Part shown: one piece after another, positions 1 through 9,270 of the stretch | Position numbering within the stretch: the stretch's first letter is position 1 | Layout: every line of letters begins with the position of its first letter | Assembly: GCF_002217475.1 (NCBI RefSeq) | Contig: NZ_MUHH01000022.1 | Span: 110,730 to 174,729 of the forward strand | Direction of reading: 5' to 3' | From: Flavobacterium tructae | GTDB taxonomy: Bacteria; Bacteroidota; Bacteroidia; Flavobacteriales; Flavobacteriaceae | DNA: 64,000 nt | Position numbers and translations under genes: made by a program | Notes under the pieces: generated by a model | What the model saw: only the letters and a program-made list of their open reading frames with translations | The model's database searches: none | Told to the model about the DNA's origin: nothing

Positions 1-1263
1 TCGTCATTATTTGTAGGCACTCAATATTCTAATTATAATGGAGATGTTAAGGATTTCATTGATGAAAATGGTCTGGTCGATAGCTTTCTGACCGAAAAAT
101 ACTTGAAGAACAATGTAGAAAACACTACAAATATTACAAGCATACAGTCAGATTATGCTAAAAAGATCGATGAAGATACAACATTAGAAATGGGAGCTAA
201 ATTTAGCCGTGCTGTGATTAATTCTGAAACGAATTTTCTGGTATCAAAAGTAAAAGAAGGCGATTTTGAAGTGGACACAGGGCTTTCAAGTGATTTTAAA
301 TACGATGAGAAAATTGGTGCGGCTTATTTTAGTTATCTGTCATCATTAAGTGAAAAGTTTAGTTATTCGCTTGGTGCCCGGGGAGAGTGGACCAATTACG
401 ATTTGCGTACCAATGCTAACGGAAATCAGGAATTTAAAAAAAGTTATGCGAATCTTTTTCCAAACGTTCTGTTGAATGTGAAGGTTTCGGATGAATTTAA
501 AGCACATGTTTCTTATGTCTCCAGAATAACAAGACCGCGGTATCAGTCTTTAAATCCATTTGTTATTTACCAGGATCCTTTTACGACCATAGAAGGAAAT
601 CCTGATTTGTTGCCGGAAAAAGTTCATGCTTTTGAAATTGGCGCATTCTACAGAAAATTCGATTTTAAAATAGGATATACACATAAAACAGATCCTATAT
701 CCGGAGCCGCTTTGCGAGGAGATAATCCGAACAGTTATATCTTAAGATCGATAAATTTTGATAGAGAAAATACTTTTTTTGTTTCTCTTTCAAGATCGTT
801 CAAGAATAAAATTTGGAGCTCTGTAAATACGATAAGTGTCAGTTATAGTAAAGCGGTTGATCATAAATATTCGTATGAATTTGGGGCTGTTAAACCGCAG
901 TTGTATCTGTACTCGAACAATACGTTTACAATCCCTAATCTGTTCAAAATTCAACTACTTGCCTGGTATTTGGGAGACAGAAGCTACGGATTAGGTCATG
1001 ATGATGATCGGTCAACAGTAACTATTGGGATTGAAAGAAACTTTTTTGATGATGCATTAAAACTAAATTTTACAGCGAATGACATACTCCACAAATTTAG
1101 AACTTCCGGAAATTATAATGTTGGACAAAGCGAAATCTATTATCACAGGACCTATACAACAAACTATTTCAGACTGGTTGCGACCTATACTTTTGGAAAC
1201 TCAAAGAAACAGATGTTCAGGAAATTGAAAACAGAAGAAGTAGAGAATAACAGAGCAAGATGA
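1..1263 (+). CDS. TonB-dependent receptor, C-terminal part (5' end outside window)
   Basis: The frame is open from the first base to a TGA at 1261, giving about 420 codons with no start inside the window, so the gene is cut by the left edge. The protein is a run of alternating aromatic and polar strands typical of an outer-membrane beta-barrel. It includes the conserved receptor stretch GNPDLLPEKVHAFEIG (around codons 198-213) and an end strand of the type TYTFG. Family knowledge: these are the barrels of Bacteroidota TonB-dependent receptors (outer membrane beta-barrel family), which import siderophores, glycans or peptides using TonB/ExbBD energy. The substrate cannot be told because the plug and N-terminal domains are missing. 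A short basic tail follows the last strand, which is slightly unusual because such barrels normally end in an aromatic residue. Confidence 0.85.
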   Translation, partial: SSLFVGTQYSNYNGDVKDFIDENGLVDSFLTEKYLKNNVENTTNITSIQSDYAKKIDEDTTLEMGAKFSRAVINSETNFLVSKVKEGDFEVDTGLSSDFKYDEKIGAAYFSYLSSLSEKFSYSLGARGEWTNYDLRTNANGNQEFKKSYANLFPNVLLNVKVSDEFKAHVSYVSRITRPRYQSLNPFVIYQDPFTTIEGNPDLLPEKVHAFEIGAFYRKFDFKIGYTHKTDPISGAALRGDNPNSYILRSINFDRENTFFVSLSRSFKNKIWSSVNTISVSYSKAVDHKYSYEFGAVKPQLYLYSNNTFTIPNLFKIQLLAWYLGDRSYGLGHDDDRSTVTIGIERNFFDDALKLNFTANDILHKFRTSGNYNVGQSEIYYHRTYTTNYFRLVATYTFGNSKKQMFRKLKTEEVENNRAR

Positions 1264-1327
1264 TTGGAATGAAAAAGCATCACTTATTCAATTAGTAAAA
1301 CACTATCATTTTTTTCATTTCTTTAGT

Positions 1328-1822
1328 CTATTGGGTTTTTAACTGTATATTTTTTCTTTCTAATAGTAATTGTTTCATTTTTTCATCTCCGATTTGAGAT
1401 CGTCGGTTTTTTAAGAAGTAGGGGTAAAATTTTTTCTTGTTGACTTTCAGTTCCGGATATTTTTGGAAAAGTTTTTCCTCAGCTGCTTTAAAAGCAATTA
1501 GATTGCGAACTCTTTTTCCAAAATCAACGTATCCTGTTTTTTCCTTGGCTTTTGCAAAATCTTTGAAATTTTTAAATTTATTTAGTTGTAAGTCTTCCGT
1601 GAATTTTTTCTCTAAGGTTTGATTTACATTGTCTCGAGGATATTTTAAAACATCTTCCCAGTACTTGTTGTAGGCTTTATCCATCGACTCAAATAGTGGA
1701 TCGTTTTTTAATTCTTGTGAAATCTCTCCGTCTTTATTAATCATTTCATCTTTTACACAGGATAAAAAAGTAAGAGATAACACTAAGAGAAGCATTGCAA
1801 ATGATTTGATTTTGTTTTTCAT
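1328..1822 (-). CDS. small putative lipoprotein, function unknown
   Basis: 164 residues. The N-terminus is a lipoprotein signal: basic start, hydrophobic core, then lipobox LTFLSC with the lipidated Cys at residue 22. The mature part is about 142 residues, very rich in Lys, Phe and Asn and predicted largely helical, with no motif I recognise. It is convergent with the upstream receptor gene and divergent from the XRE regulator. An exported, membrane-anchored protein is well supported by the signal; any further role is unknown. An overlapping plus-strand frame at 1437-1622 is a shadow of this gene. Confidence 0.75.
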   Translation of the reverse strand: MKNKIKSFAMLLLVLSLTFLSCVKDEMINKDGEISQELKNDPLFESMDKAYNKYWEDVLKYPRDNVNQTLEKKFTEDLQLNKFKNFKDFAKAKEKTGYVDFGKRVRNLIAFKAAEEKLFQKYPELKVNKKKFYPYFLKNRRSQIGDEKMKQLLLERKNIQLKTQ

Positions 1823-1974
1823 AGTGGAGCAGTTCTTAGTTAATGTAGAATTTTTCTTTTATTAAAGTTAAACTGCTTTCGGGGAAATTGTCAGCCGAAA
1901 AACGGTTATTTAAAGCCTGTTTCTAAATAATTGTAAAACAATTCCTATATTTATACGCAAGAAAAGTACCAATC

Positions 1975-2328
1975 ATGAATAAGACTGTAGGGGGAAAATT
2001 AAAGATGCTGCGTAAAGAGAAAAATATGTCGCAAGAAGAAGTGGCAGACAGTCTTCATATATCACCATCGGCTTATGCAAGAATGGAACGCGGAGAAAGT
2101 ACTTCCTGGGTAGTTCATTTTAAAAGGATTTGTGAGGTTTTTGAAATAGCACCGGAAGAATTAGTGCGAGAAGAGATAGGGGTTAAAACTTATGAGAGTT
2201 TAATGAATATTGATCAATTGATAGACTATTCTATGCTTGTTGTTTATCGAAAGATTATCAGAAAATACGAATTAGAGATTGAAGATCTTAAAATTATAAT
2301 TAAACATTTGAATAAAGGGCAGGAATAA
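1975..2328 (+). CDS. XRE-family helix-turn-helix transcriptional regulator
   Basis: 117 residues. Residues about 7-62 form a Cro/C1-type HTH: GGKLKMLRKEKNMSQEEVADSL, then the recognition helix around SPSAYARMERGES. A C-terminal helix (residues about 85-113) is heptad-like with many Glu, Lys and Ile and could mediate dimerisation. Such small XRE proteins bind operator DNA; the target is not evident here. The gene stands alone, divergent from the small lipoprotein gene, which may be its partner. A 12-bp terminator hairpin follows immediately. The ATG at 1975 is followed directly by the HTH, so the start is secure. Confidence 0.85.
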   Translation: MNKTVGGKLKMLRKEKNMSQEEVADSLHISPSAYARMERGESTSWVVHFKRICEVFEIAPEELVREEIGVKTYESLMNIDQLIDYSMLVVYRKIIRKYELEIEDLKIIIKHLNKGQE

Positions 2329-2359
2329 AAAAAGCTTCACTTTATTGGTGAAGCTTTTT
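2329..2359 (+). terminator. rho-independent terminator after the XRE gene
   Basis: A perfect inverted repeat of 12 bp (AAAAAGCTTCAC at 2329-2340 and GTGAAGCTTTTT at 2348-2359) with a 7-nt loop, ending in T residues. It starts at the base after the stop codon. Because both arms carry A/T tracts it may also act on the minus-strand side for the convergent aspartate kinase gene. Confidence 0.8.
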
Positions 2360-2396
2360 AAGTATATGAATTATATAATTAACGTATAATGCAGAT

Positions 2397-3656
2397 TTAG
2401 TTAATCTCTTTAGTAACGATTTGCATCGTTTCGCGGCTTACTTGTTTTAATAAAACGGCTTTGTTCTCTTCTACCGTTTGTGCCGCTTGTTCTGTAAAAT
2501 GACGAATGGTATACAAAGTCACATTCTCGCTAAATTCTACTTTGAACTTTTTCGAAAGAATGGCGTTCAGGTCATTAAAATTCCCAAATTTATCTTCCAC
2601 ACAAACCGAAAAACTAATGGCAGAATTCTGAATCAGATTTACTTTTATTTTAAATTGGTGAAACAAAGCAAAAATCTCGCTGATATTCTCTTCCATAATA
2701 AAAGAAAAATCAATCGAAGAAAGAGAAATTAAAAGCTGTTCTCTTTTTACGATAAAACAAGGATATTGCGGCTCCAAATCGACACCTTTAGAAACACAGG
2801 TTCCTTTTAAAAGTGGATTAACAAAAGATTTTACGTACAACGGAATTTCCTTTTTCTGTAAAGGCTGCAATGTTTTTGGGTGAATTACAGTAGCTCCGTA
2901 GAAAGCCAGCTCGATCGCTTCACGATAAGAAATCTGGTTTAATAAACTCGCATTTTCAAAATAACGCGGATCGGCATTCATAACTCCCGGAACGTCTTTC
3001 CAAATTGTAACACTTTCTGCATTTAGGCAGTAGGCAAAAATTCCGGCGGTATAGTCAGAACCCTCACGACCTAAAGTGGTAGTAAAGTTGTTCTCGTCGG
3101 CACCTAAGAATCCCTGAGTAATGTTTAGAACTTTACGAGGAACATTTTTACTGATGTTTTGTTGTGTAACCTCCCAGTCTACTTCAGCATCACGGTAGTT
3201 GGCATTGGTTTTGATAAAATTTCGAACATCCAGCCATTGCGTTTGAATGCCCATAAAATTCATAAAATGACTTAAGATAGTCGTTGAAATCAATTCTCCG
3301 AAGCTCACAATCTGATCGTAAACAAAATTATAGTTTGGAGATTTATTGTGTGCCAGGAAATATTCCAATTCAGAGAATAGCGCTTTTACAGCAGTAAAAA
3401 CAGCATGTTCTTCGTTCTCAAACAAATCCAGTAAAATTTGATTGTGGTATTTCTTTATTTCCTGTACGGATGAACTCAGTTCTGATGATTTTTCAAAATA
3501 ATTTTTGATTACTACTTCAAGAGCATTTGTCGTTTTTCCCATTGCGGAAACTACTAAAATCACATCTTCATAACCTACTTTTTGTAAAACGTCGTATACG
3601 TTTTTAATTCCTTCGGCATCTTTAACCGATGCTCCACCAAATTTAAATACTCTCAT
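2397..3656 (-). CDS. aspartate kinase (monofunctional)
   Basis: 419 residues. It catalyses ATP-dependent phosphorylation of aspartate, the first step to lysine, methionine, threonine and diaminopimelate. The amino-acid-kinase signature KFGGASV lies at residues 5-11 and the substrate/ATP region LGREGSDYTA lies near residue 195. The C-terminal part, about residues 300-419, fits regulatory ACT domains. No homoserine dehydrogenase domain is fused, so this is the monofunctional type. It is a single gene, convergent with the XRE gene. I do not assign lysC versus thrA-type, because several aspartate kinases usually coexist in these genomes and feedback specificity cannot be read from sequence alone. 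Confidence 0.9.
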   Translation of the reverse strand: MRVFKFGGASVKDAEGIKNVYDVLQKVGYEDVILVVSAMGKTTNALEVVIKNYFEKSSELSSSVQEIKKYHNQILLDLFENEEHAVFTAVKALFSELEYFLAHNKSPNYNFVYDQIVSFGELISTTILSHFMNFMGIQTQWLDVRNFIKTNANYRDAEVDWEVTQQNISKNVPRKVLNITQGFLGADENNFTTTLGREGSDYTAGIFAYCLNAESVTIWKDVPGVMNADPRYFENASLLNQISYREAIELAFYGATVIHPKTLQPLQKKEIPLYVKSFVNPLLKGTCVSKGVDLEPQYPCFIVKREQLLISLSSIDFSFIMEENISEIFALFHQFKIKVNLIQNSAISFSVCVEDKFGNFNDLNAILSKKFKVEFSENVTLYTIRHFTEQAAQTVEENKAVLLKQVSRETMQIVTKEIN

Positions 3657-3773
3657 TTTTAATTTTAGATTTTTTATTTCAGATTTCAGACCGGATGAAA
3701 TCTTATATATGTTATCATTTTTTCTGCCATGAATCTATATTAATTGATGAAATTCGTGGCAAAATATTATTTT

Positions 3774-4262
3774 TTATAATTTTTCTAAAAACGAATTAAT
3801 TCCCGCTTCGTCCATTTGAACAACTCTCCAGTCTTCAAGGATTTTTGCACCCGAATTCTCGTAGAATTTTACAGAAGGAGTATTCCAGTCCTGAACATTC
3901 CAATCGATTCTGAGAACATTATCCCGCTTTCCCTGTTTTATGATTTCGGCATAAAGTGCAGACCCTAGACCTGTACCTCTCATCTTTTCTTTAACGACCA
4001 AATCTTCAAGATGTATTGTTTTTCCTTTCCAGGTCGAGTATCGGTAATAGTAGAATGCAATTCCAACAATTTCTTTATGATTTTCGTCAGTATCAATTTC
4101 TGCAACAAACACATGAAACAGTGGTTTTTCACCAAAACCGTCACGTATTAAATCTGCTTCTGTAATCACTACGGCATTTGGTTCTTTTTCGAATATTGCC
4201 AACTCCTGTATTAATCCCAGAACCGATTTCATGTCTTCAGGATTCCCTTTTCTAATATTCAT
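3774..4262 (-). CDS. GNAT-family N-acetyltransferase
   Basis: 162 residues with the GNAT fold order: an N-terminal IRKGNPEDMKSVLGLIQEL helix, a central strand HLEDLVVKEKMRG and the acetyl-CoA binding loop RGTGLGSALYAEI (motif A, R/Q-x-x-G-x-G/A), then a C-terminal VKFYENSGA segment. The overall pattern resembles the diamine/spermidine-type acetyltransferases, with DWNVQDWNTPSVKFYE matching that subgroup, but the substrate is not certain. A minus-strand TATATTTG (4334-4341) fits the -7 element for this gene, about 70 nt ahead of the ATG. Confidence 0.85.
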   Translation of the reverse strand: MNIRKGNPEDMKSVLGLIQELAIFEKEPNAVVITEADLIRDGFGEKPLFHVFVAEIDTDENHKEIVGIAFYYYRYSTWKGKTIHLEDLVVKEKMRGTGLGSALYAEIIKQGKRDNVLRIDWNVQDWNTPSVKFYENSGAKILEDWRVVQMDEAGINSFLEKL

Positions 4263-4433
4263 ATATTCTTATTATTAAGCGTTTATTAGCTAAAAAAGTA
4301 TTCTTTTGCTCAGTACTTTAGGGCTTTGTTTAGCAAATATACAATAGTGGCAAACTAACGAAATAATTTTTAAACCATTCTCACAAAAAAAACGATATTT
4401 GTGACTTAAAAACAAAATTACAACGATTTAGTA

Positions 4434-5441
4434 ATGGAAGAACGCAATAAAACACTGGGAGAGTTTATTATTGAGAACCAAAAAGCATTTCAATATTCGT
4501 CGGGGGAGCTTTCCCGAATTATCAATTCTATACGTTTGGCGGCCAAGGTCGTAAACTATAAAGTAAACAAAGCTGGATTGGTGGATATCATTGGCGCTGC
4601 AGGAGAGCAGAATGTTCAGGGTGAAGACCAGCAAAAATTAGATGTATATGCAAACGAAGTATTTATTCAGACGTTAATTAACCGTGAGATTGTCTGTGGT
4701 ATTGCTTCAGAAGAAAACGACGATTTTATTACTGTTCAGGGGAGCGACAACAGTCATAATAATAAGTACGTGATCTTAATGGATCCGCTGGACGGATCTT
4801 CAAATATCGATGTGAATGTATCAGTGGGAACCATTTTTTCGGTTTTCAGAAGAATTACACCTATCGGAACTCCGGTTACAAGCGAGGATTTTTTACAACC
4901 GGGAGTCAATCAGGTAGCAGCAGGATATGTTATTTACGGAACGTCGACGATGTTGGTATACACCACAGGTCATGGCGTAAACGGTTTTACCTTAAACCCG
5001 GCGATTGGAACATTCTATCTGTCACATCCTAATATGAAATTTCCAAAAAATGGGAATATTTATTCAGTCAATGAAGGAAATTACGTTCACTTTCCACAAG
5101 GAGTAAAAAATTATATCAAATATTGTCAGAGAGAAGAAGAAGACAGACCTTACACTTCAAGATATATCGGAAGTTTAGTTTCTGATTTTCATAGAAATAT
5201 GATCAAAGGAGGAATTTATATTTATCCAACCAGTTCAAAAGCACCAAAAGGGAAGCTACGTTTGTTGTACGAATGCAATCCGATGGCTTTTATCGCAGAA
5301 CAGGCAGGAGGAAAAGCAACAGATGGTTTTGGAAGAATTATGGAAATACAGCCAACTGAATTGCACCAGAGAGTTCCGTTTTTTTGCGGAAGTTACAACA
5401 TGGTAGAAAAAGCAGAAGAATTTATGGCGGAAACAGAGTAA
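4434..5441 (+). CDS. fbp: class I fructose-1,6-bisphosphatase
   Basis: 335 residues. It removes the 1-phosphate of fructose-1,6-bisphosphate in gluconeogenesis, in the cytoplasm. The metal-binding motif [10 protein letters not shown] is at residues 117-126, preceded by [12 protein letters not shown] (from residue 63) and the ASEEN acidic cluster. The substrate-binding end, with [22 protein letters not shown], is also present. Length fits the family. A GATATTTG element about 35 nt upstream is one base off the Bacteroidota -7 consensus. The gene is monocistronic and is followed by two palindromic terminators. Confidence 0.95.
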   Translation: MEERNKTLGEFIIENQKAFQYSSGELSRIINSIRLAAKVVNYKVNKAGLVDIIGAAGEQNVQGEDQQKLDVYANEVFIQTLINREIVCGIASEENDDFITVQGSDNSHNNKYVILMDPLDGSSNIDVNVSVGTIFSVFRRITPIGTPVTSEDFLQPGVNQVAAGYVIYGTSTMLVYTTGHGVNGFTLNPAIGTFYLSHPNMKFPKNGNIYSVNEGNYVHFPQGVKNYIKYCQREEEDRPYTSRYIGSLVSDFHRNMIKGGIYIYPTSSKAPKGKLRLLYECNPMAFIAEQAGGKATDGFGRIMEIQPTELHQRVPFFCGSYNMVEKAEEFMAETE

Positions 5442-5462
5442 TCTCCGTTTTTGGTTCGTTTC

Positions 5463-5495
5463 AAACCCGACAAGTTTTTAAAACCTGTCGGGTTT
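5463..5495 (+). terminator. palindromic terminator, CCCGACAGG repeat family (copy 1)
   Basis: Stem 5463-5478 paired with 5480-5495, with one mismatch, followed by TCTTTT. It lies just after fbp. The same core recurs at 35524, 63261 and, in shorter form, at 5534. Confidence 0.75.
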
Positions 5496-5533
5496 CTTTT
5501 GCGGTAAATTTTAGTTTCGGTTTAAAAACAGAA

Positions 5534-5560
5534 AACCCGACAGTTTTGAACTGTCGGGTT
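5534..5560 (+). terminator. bidirectional terminator, shorter CCCGACAG copy (copy 2)
   Basis: A perfect 12-bp stem (AACCCGACAGTT at 5534-5545 and AACTGTCGGGTT at 5549-5560) with a 3-nt loop and a following T-rich run. It sits between the convergent fbp and TerB-like genes and could serve both strands. Confidence 0.75.
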
Positions 5561-5615
5561 TATTTTTTATTTAGCTTTAGCTATCAGTCTGAAAACTGAA
5601 AACTGCGACTGAATA

Positions 5616-6047
5616 CTATTTATGCATGTGTTGCATTTCGTAAACAAAAGTATCACCGTCTACTTTTTTGTCGACTAATGATAATGCTTTAGAAATGATA
5701 TAGTTTACGTTGCTTGGTGTAAAACCTAAAGCGATACCTAATTTTCGTAACATCACTTCTTGTTGGTCTTCAAGATGGTGATCTACGTGTACCATTCTTG
5801 TTAAATCATACAAACGCTCTAAACGCTGTACGTGCAAATAAGGAGGATTGATAGGGTATTTTAATGGGTCGTTAAGAATTTCTTCGTATTCAGTTTCTGA
5901 AATTTCTAAACGTGCAGCCAATTTGTCCAAGAAATTTTTTTCTTCAGGATGTACAATTCCATCAGCTAGTGCTACACGAACAATAGCAGAAAAGTGACCT
6001 TTGTTTCTTTGTTTGAATTCGCTATCAAATAAATCTGAAAATGACAT
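5616..6047 (-). CDS. TerB-family protein
   Basis: 143 residues, all helical. It has the TerB-like core AIVRVALADGIVHPEEKNFLDKLAARLEI (about residues 21-49), with an acidic D-G-x-x-x-x-E-E metal-binding style motif, then a second helical half. Family knowledge: TerB-like domains are found in tellurite-resistance operons and in many stand-alone proteins, and bind divalent metal. No other ter gene is near, so a housekeeping role is as likely as metal resistance. A minus-strand TATCTTTG (6070-6077) is a perfect -7 element about 23 nt before the ATG. Confidence 0.8.
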   Translation of the reverse strand: MSFSDLFDSEFKQRNKGHFSAIVRVALADGIVHPEEKNFLDKLAARLEISETEYEEILNDPLKYPINPPYLHVQRLERLYDLTRMVHVDHHLEDQQEVMLRKLGIALGFTPSNVNYIISKALSLVDKKVDGDTFVYEMQHMHK

Positions 6048-6218
6048 AATTATGGTTTTTTTTATCCTACAAAGATAATTTTTATTTTAAATTATTAATT
6101 TTAAAGTTCTCATAAAATTTAACTTAATTTTTATCGGTTGTTTTAGTTTGGGACATCTATAATTGTTCAAAATAAATCGTAAGTTTACAGCCCCTAATCA
6201 TTATAATAGAGTACCCTT

Positions 6219-6812
6219 ATGTCAGAATTTTGGATTTATTTTCAAATAGGATTAAAGCATGTTTTAGATATTAACGCTTATGATCACGTTCTTTTTTTAA
6301 TTGCATTAACAACCCCTTATTTGTTTAAAGACTGGAAACGTATTTTGCTTCTTGTTTCTGTTTTTACAATTGGTCATACACTGGCTTTATTGCTTTCTGT
6401 TTACGGAATTATTGCGATAAAAGTGAATACTGTTGAGTTTTTAATCCCCATAACGATTTTAATTACCGCAGTTTTTAATCTTTTAACGGCCGGAAAGAAC
6501 TCTAAAAATGACGGTTTGAATGTAGTGTTTTTTGTGACCTTATTTTTTGGAATTATACATGGACTTGGATTCTCGAATTATTTCAAAACAATTTTAGGAG
6601 GGTCACCTGGTTCAAAATTACTACCTTTAGGAGAATTTGCTTTAGGAATTGAAGCAGCACAACTGGTTGTGGTTTTTGTAGTTTTGATACTATCTTATAT
6701 TGTGCAGACCATATTTCGTTTTTCAAAACGCGATTGGGCACTTGTAATGTCGGCTTTTGTTATCGGAGTGGTTATTCCCATGATTATTGAAAGCCCAATT
6801 TGGAACAGATAA
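6219..6812 (+). CDS. HupE/UreJ-family membrane protein
   Basis: 197 residues with about six hydrophobic segments. The family signature is seen as GLKHVLDINAYDHVLFLIAL near the N-terminus and FGIIHGLGFSNYF in the middle, both carrying His/Asp residues inside membrane segments. HupE and UreJ proteins are (putative) nickel or cobalt permeases; no hydrogenase or urease gene is in view, so the metal is unknown. It starts a tight run: 5 nt separate it from the dCMP deaminase gene, whose stop in turn abuts the S41 protease start. Confidence 0.8.
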   Translation: MSEFWIYFQIGLKHVLDINAYDHVLFLIALTTPYLFKDWKRILLLVSVFTIGHTLALLLSVYGIIAIKVNTVEFLIPITILITAVFNLLTAGKNSKNDGLNVVFFVTLFFGIIHGLGFSNYFKTILGGSPGSKLLPLGEFALGIEAAQLVVVFVVLILSYIVQTIFRFSKRDWALVMSAFVIGVVIPMIIESPIWNR

Positions 6813-6817
6813 AATAA

Positions 6818-7249
6818 ATGAAGAAAAAAAAATTAAATAAATACGACAAAGCTTATCTGCGGATTGCCAAAGAATGGAGTTTATTGTCGTATTGCAAACG
6901 AAAGCAGGTAGGTGCTATTATTGTGAAAGACCGGATGATTATTTCGGATGGATACAATGGTACCCCGTCTGGTTTTGAAAATTGCTGTGAAGATGAGGAA
7001 GGATTAACCCGTTGGGACGTTCTTCATGCCGAGGCAAACGCCATTTTGAAAGTAGCAAGATCAACGCAATCCTGCGAAGGAGCGACATTGTATATTACGC
7101 TTTCACCTTGCAAAGAATGCAGTAAATTAATACATCAGTCGGGTATAAAAAGAGTGGTGTATCATGACGGATATCGTGACGATTCCGGAATTCAGTTTTT
7201 AATAAAAGCAGGTGTCGAAGTCGAACATATTCCTGTTTTAGAAGAGTAG
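6818..7249 (+). CDS. dCMP deaminase family protein
   Basis: 143 residues. This is a zinc-dependent deaminase that converts dCMP to dUMP for thymidylate synthesis. Zinc ligands and catalytic Glu are visible: H70-A-E72 and P97-C98-K-E-C101. The DGYNGTPSGFENC segment is characteristic of deoxycytidylate deaminases and ComEB. It is the second gene of the operon and its TAG ends at the base before the ATG of the S41 protease gene. It could also be a related pyrimidine deaminase, but length and motifs fit dCMP deaminase best. Confidence 0.88.
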   Translation: MKKKKLNKYDKAYLRIAKEWSLLSYCKRKQVGAIIVKDRMIISDGYNGTPSGFENCCEDEEGLTRWDVLHAEANAILKVARSTQSCEGATLYITLSPCKECSKLIHQSGIKRVVYHDGYRDDSGIQFLIKAGVEVEHIPVLEE

Positions 7250-8827
7250 ATGAAATTTAATTCAAAATATTTACCACTTGTTATCGGAGCAACCTTAGCT
7301 CTGGGTATTGTTCTCGGAAGCCTGATGAATGCTCCCGCGGATGATCAGCTTTTGGCTAAAAATTACTCAAAAACCAAACTGAATAAGCTGATCGATTTTA
7401 TCAATAATGAATATGTTGACAGTATCAACACCGATTCAATTGTAAATCTTACAGTCGACAATATCTTATCAAAATTAGATCCGCATTCCGTTTATATTCC
7501 CCCAACAGAACAGGCCGAAGTAGCCGAAAGCATGAAAGGAGATTTTGTAGGGATTGGAATTAATTTTTACATGTACAAAGATTCTGTTGCCATTATAAAA
7601 CCAATTGAAAACGGGCCTTCGGCAAAAGCCGGAATAAAGTCTGGCGACCGTATTCTATTTGCCGGAAAAACCAAACTGTTCGGACGCAGATTGTCTTCAG
7701 ATATTTTGTTTTCTAAGTTAAAAGGATTAAAAGGATCTGAGATTGAACTGACTGTTTTTAGAAGATCAGAACAAAAGAAACTTAAGTTTAAAGTAAAAAG
7801 AGATGTTATTCCAATCAAAAGTGTCGATGCTTCATTGATGCTGGGGAATAATGCCGGATATATCAAAATCAATCGTTTTGCCGAAACTACTTTTAATGAG
7901 TTTAAGAGTGGTCTGGATCGATTGAAGCAAAAAGGAATCGAGTCGCTGGTGATTGACCTTCGTGACAATGGCGGTGGTTATATGGAAGAAGCTATTGCAA
8001 TTGCAGATGAATTTTTAAAAGACAAACAACTCATCGTTTTTACTAAAAATAAAAACGGTACAACCGAGAAGACTTATGCAACCAAAGCAGGCAGTTTTGA
8101 AACCGGAAAAGTGTATGTGCTGATTAATGAAAACAGTGCATCGGCCAGTGAAATTCTGGCGGGAGCATTGCAGGATAACGACCGAGGGACCATTGTAGGC
8201 CGACGTTCTTTTGGAAAAGGTCTGGTGCAGCGTGAAATGGATTTCAACGACGGATCGGCAGTGAGGTTGACCGTGGCTCGTTATTACACCCCAACCGGAA
8301 GATCGATTCAGAAGCCTTATAAAAAAGGAAATGAAGACTATTTTAAGGAATCTGAAGCCCGTATAAAATCAGGCGAACTTTATGCAAAAGACAGTATAAA
8401 AGTGGCCGATTCTTTAAAGTTTAAAACGCCAAAAGGTAAAATTGTATATGGCGGTGGCGGAATTGTTCCTGATGTTTTCGTGCCGATGGAGGCCGAGCAT
8501 GGGAATGAAAATGTGGCCTACCTGATGCAAACCGGAATTGTGGGGCATTTCGTTTTTGAAGAATTGGATAAAAACAGAGGTGTATTTGCCGGACTCCATT
8601 TTAATGAGTTTTTGGCAAAGATGAAGAGTTCTGATCTGTATTTTAAAAAGTTCAAAACCTATGTGTTGTCAGCCGGTTTAGATTTGAAATTTGACAAAAC
8701 CAAAGCGTTGGTAAATCGATATATCACTGCTGAGTTTGCCAGACAATTGTATGGCGAATTGTATTACTACGATGTTATTTTAAAAGAAGATGCCATGATC
8801 AAGGCTGTTTTGAAACCAAACAAGTAA
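7250..8827 (+). CDS. S41-family carboxy-terminal processing peptidase
   Basis: 525 residues. The N-terminal hydrophobic segment (residues 7-26) is a signal or anchor, so the protease acts in the periplasm. A PDZ domain covers about residues 85-175 (GIGINFYM, then KSGDRIL). The S41 catalytic core follows, with the SASASEI motif at 296-302. By spacing to the general-base Lys323 (RSFGKG), the nucleophile is Ser298, the same 25-residue spacing as in E. coli Prc. Family knowledge: these proteases trim or degrade exported proteins in a C-terminal-dependent manner. It begins directly after the deaminase stop, so translation is probably coupled. Confidence 0.92.
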   Translation: MKFNSKYLPLVIGATLALGIVLGSLMNAPADDQLLAKNYSKTKLNKLIDFINNEYVDSINTDSIVNLTVDNILSKLDPHSVYIPPTEQAEVAESMKGDFVGIGINFYMYKDSVAIIKPIENGPSAKAGIKSGDRILFAGKTKLFGRRLSSDILFSKLKGLKGSEIELTVFRRSEQKKLKFKVKRDVIPIKSVDASLMLGNNAGYIKINRFAETTFNEFKSGLDRLKQKGIESLVIDLRDNGGGYMEEAIAIADEFLKDKQLIVFTKNKNGTTEKTYATKAGSFETGKVYVLINENSASASEILAGALQDNDRGTIVGRRSFGKGLVQREMDFNDGSAVRLTVARYYTPTGRSIQKPYKKGNEDYFKESEARIKSGELYAKDSIKVADSLKFKTPKGKIVYGGGGIVPDVFVPMEAEHGNENVAYLMQTGIVGHFVFEELDKNRGVFAGLHFNEFLAKMKSSDLYFKKFKTYVLSAGLDLKFDKTKALVNRYITAEFARQLYGELYYYDVILKEDAMIKAVLKPNK

Positions 8828-8844
8828 TCCCTAATCTTCATCAG

Positions 8845-9210
8845 ATGAAAATAGAAACTATTGTAAATGCTGAGATTGAACTATTAACGGCCATGAAAAG
8901 TGCAGATATTCCAACTTTGGAAAAGATGCTACATGACGATTTACTTTTTAATTTACCGGACGGACAAACTATTACGAAAGAGTTTGATTTAAATTCGTAT
9001 CGTTCAGGTAAGATGCAAATAGATGCATTAGAAGCTTCAGATCAGACTATAAACTTAATTGATGGCTCGGCTGTGGTTGCGGTAACGATTTTATTAAAAG
9101 GAAGCTTTAATCATGATCCCTTTAACGGAACTTTTAGGTACATCAGGGTTTGGAAACAGTTTGATGAAAACCCGAAAGTAATTGCCGGAAGCTGTATTCA
9201 ATTGCAGTAA
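8845..9210 (+). CDS. NTF2-like (DUF4440-type) protein
   Basis: 121 residues. The pattern is of the SnoaL/DUF4440 NTF2-like fold: N-terminal helix IVNAEIELLTAMKSADIPTLEKML, then HDDLLFNLPDGQTITKEF, and strands ending in FRYIRVWKQFDE. Such small cone-shaped proteins bind small molecules or act as isomerase-like enzymes; no catalytic assignment is possible. It lies 17 nt after the protease gene and is probably the last gene of that operon. Confidence 0.75.
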   Translation: MKIETIVNAEIELLTAMKSADIPTLEKMLHDDLLFNLPDGQTITKEFDLNSYRSGKMQIDALEASDQTINLIDGSAVVAVTILLKGSFNHDPFNGTFRYIRVWKQFDENPKVIAGSCIQLQ

Positions 9211-9270
9211 AAAACGATCTAAGCTGGATTTTGTTAATCTGCGCTGCTTTTGTGCTAATTTTCCAGGGTT

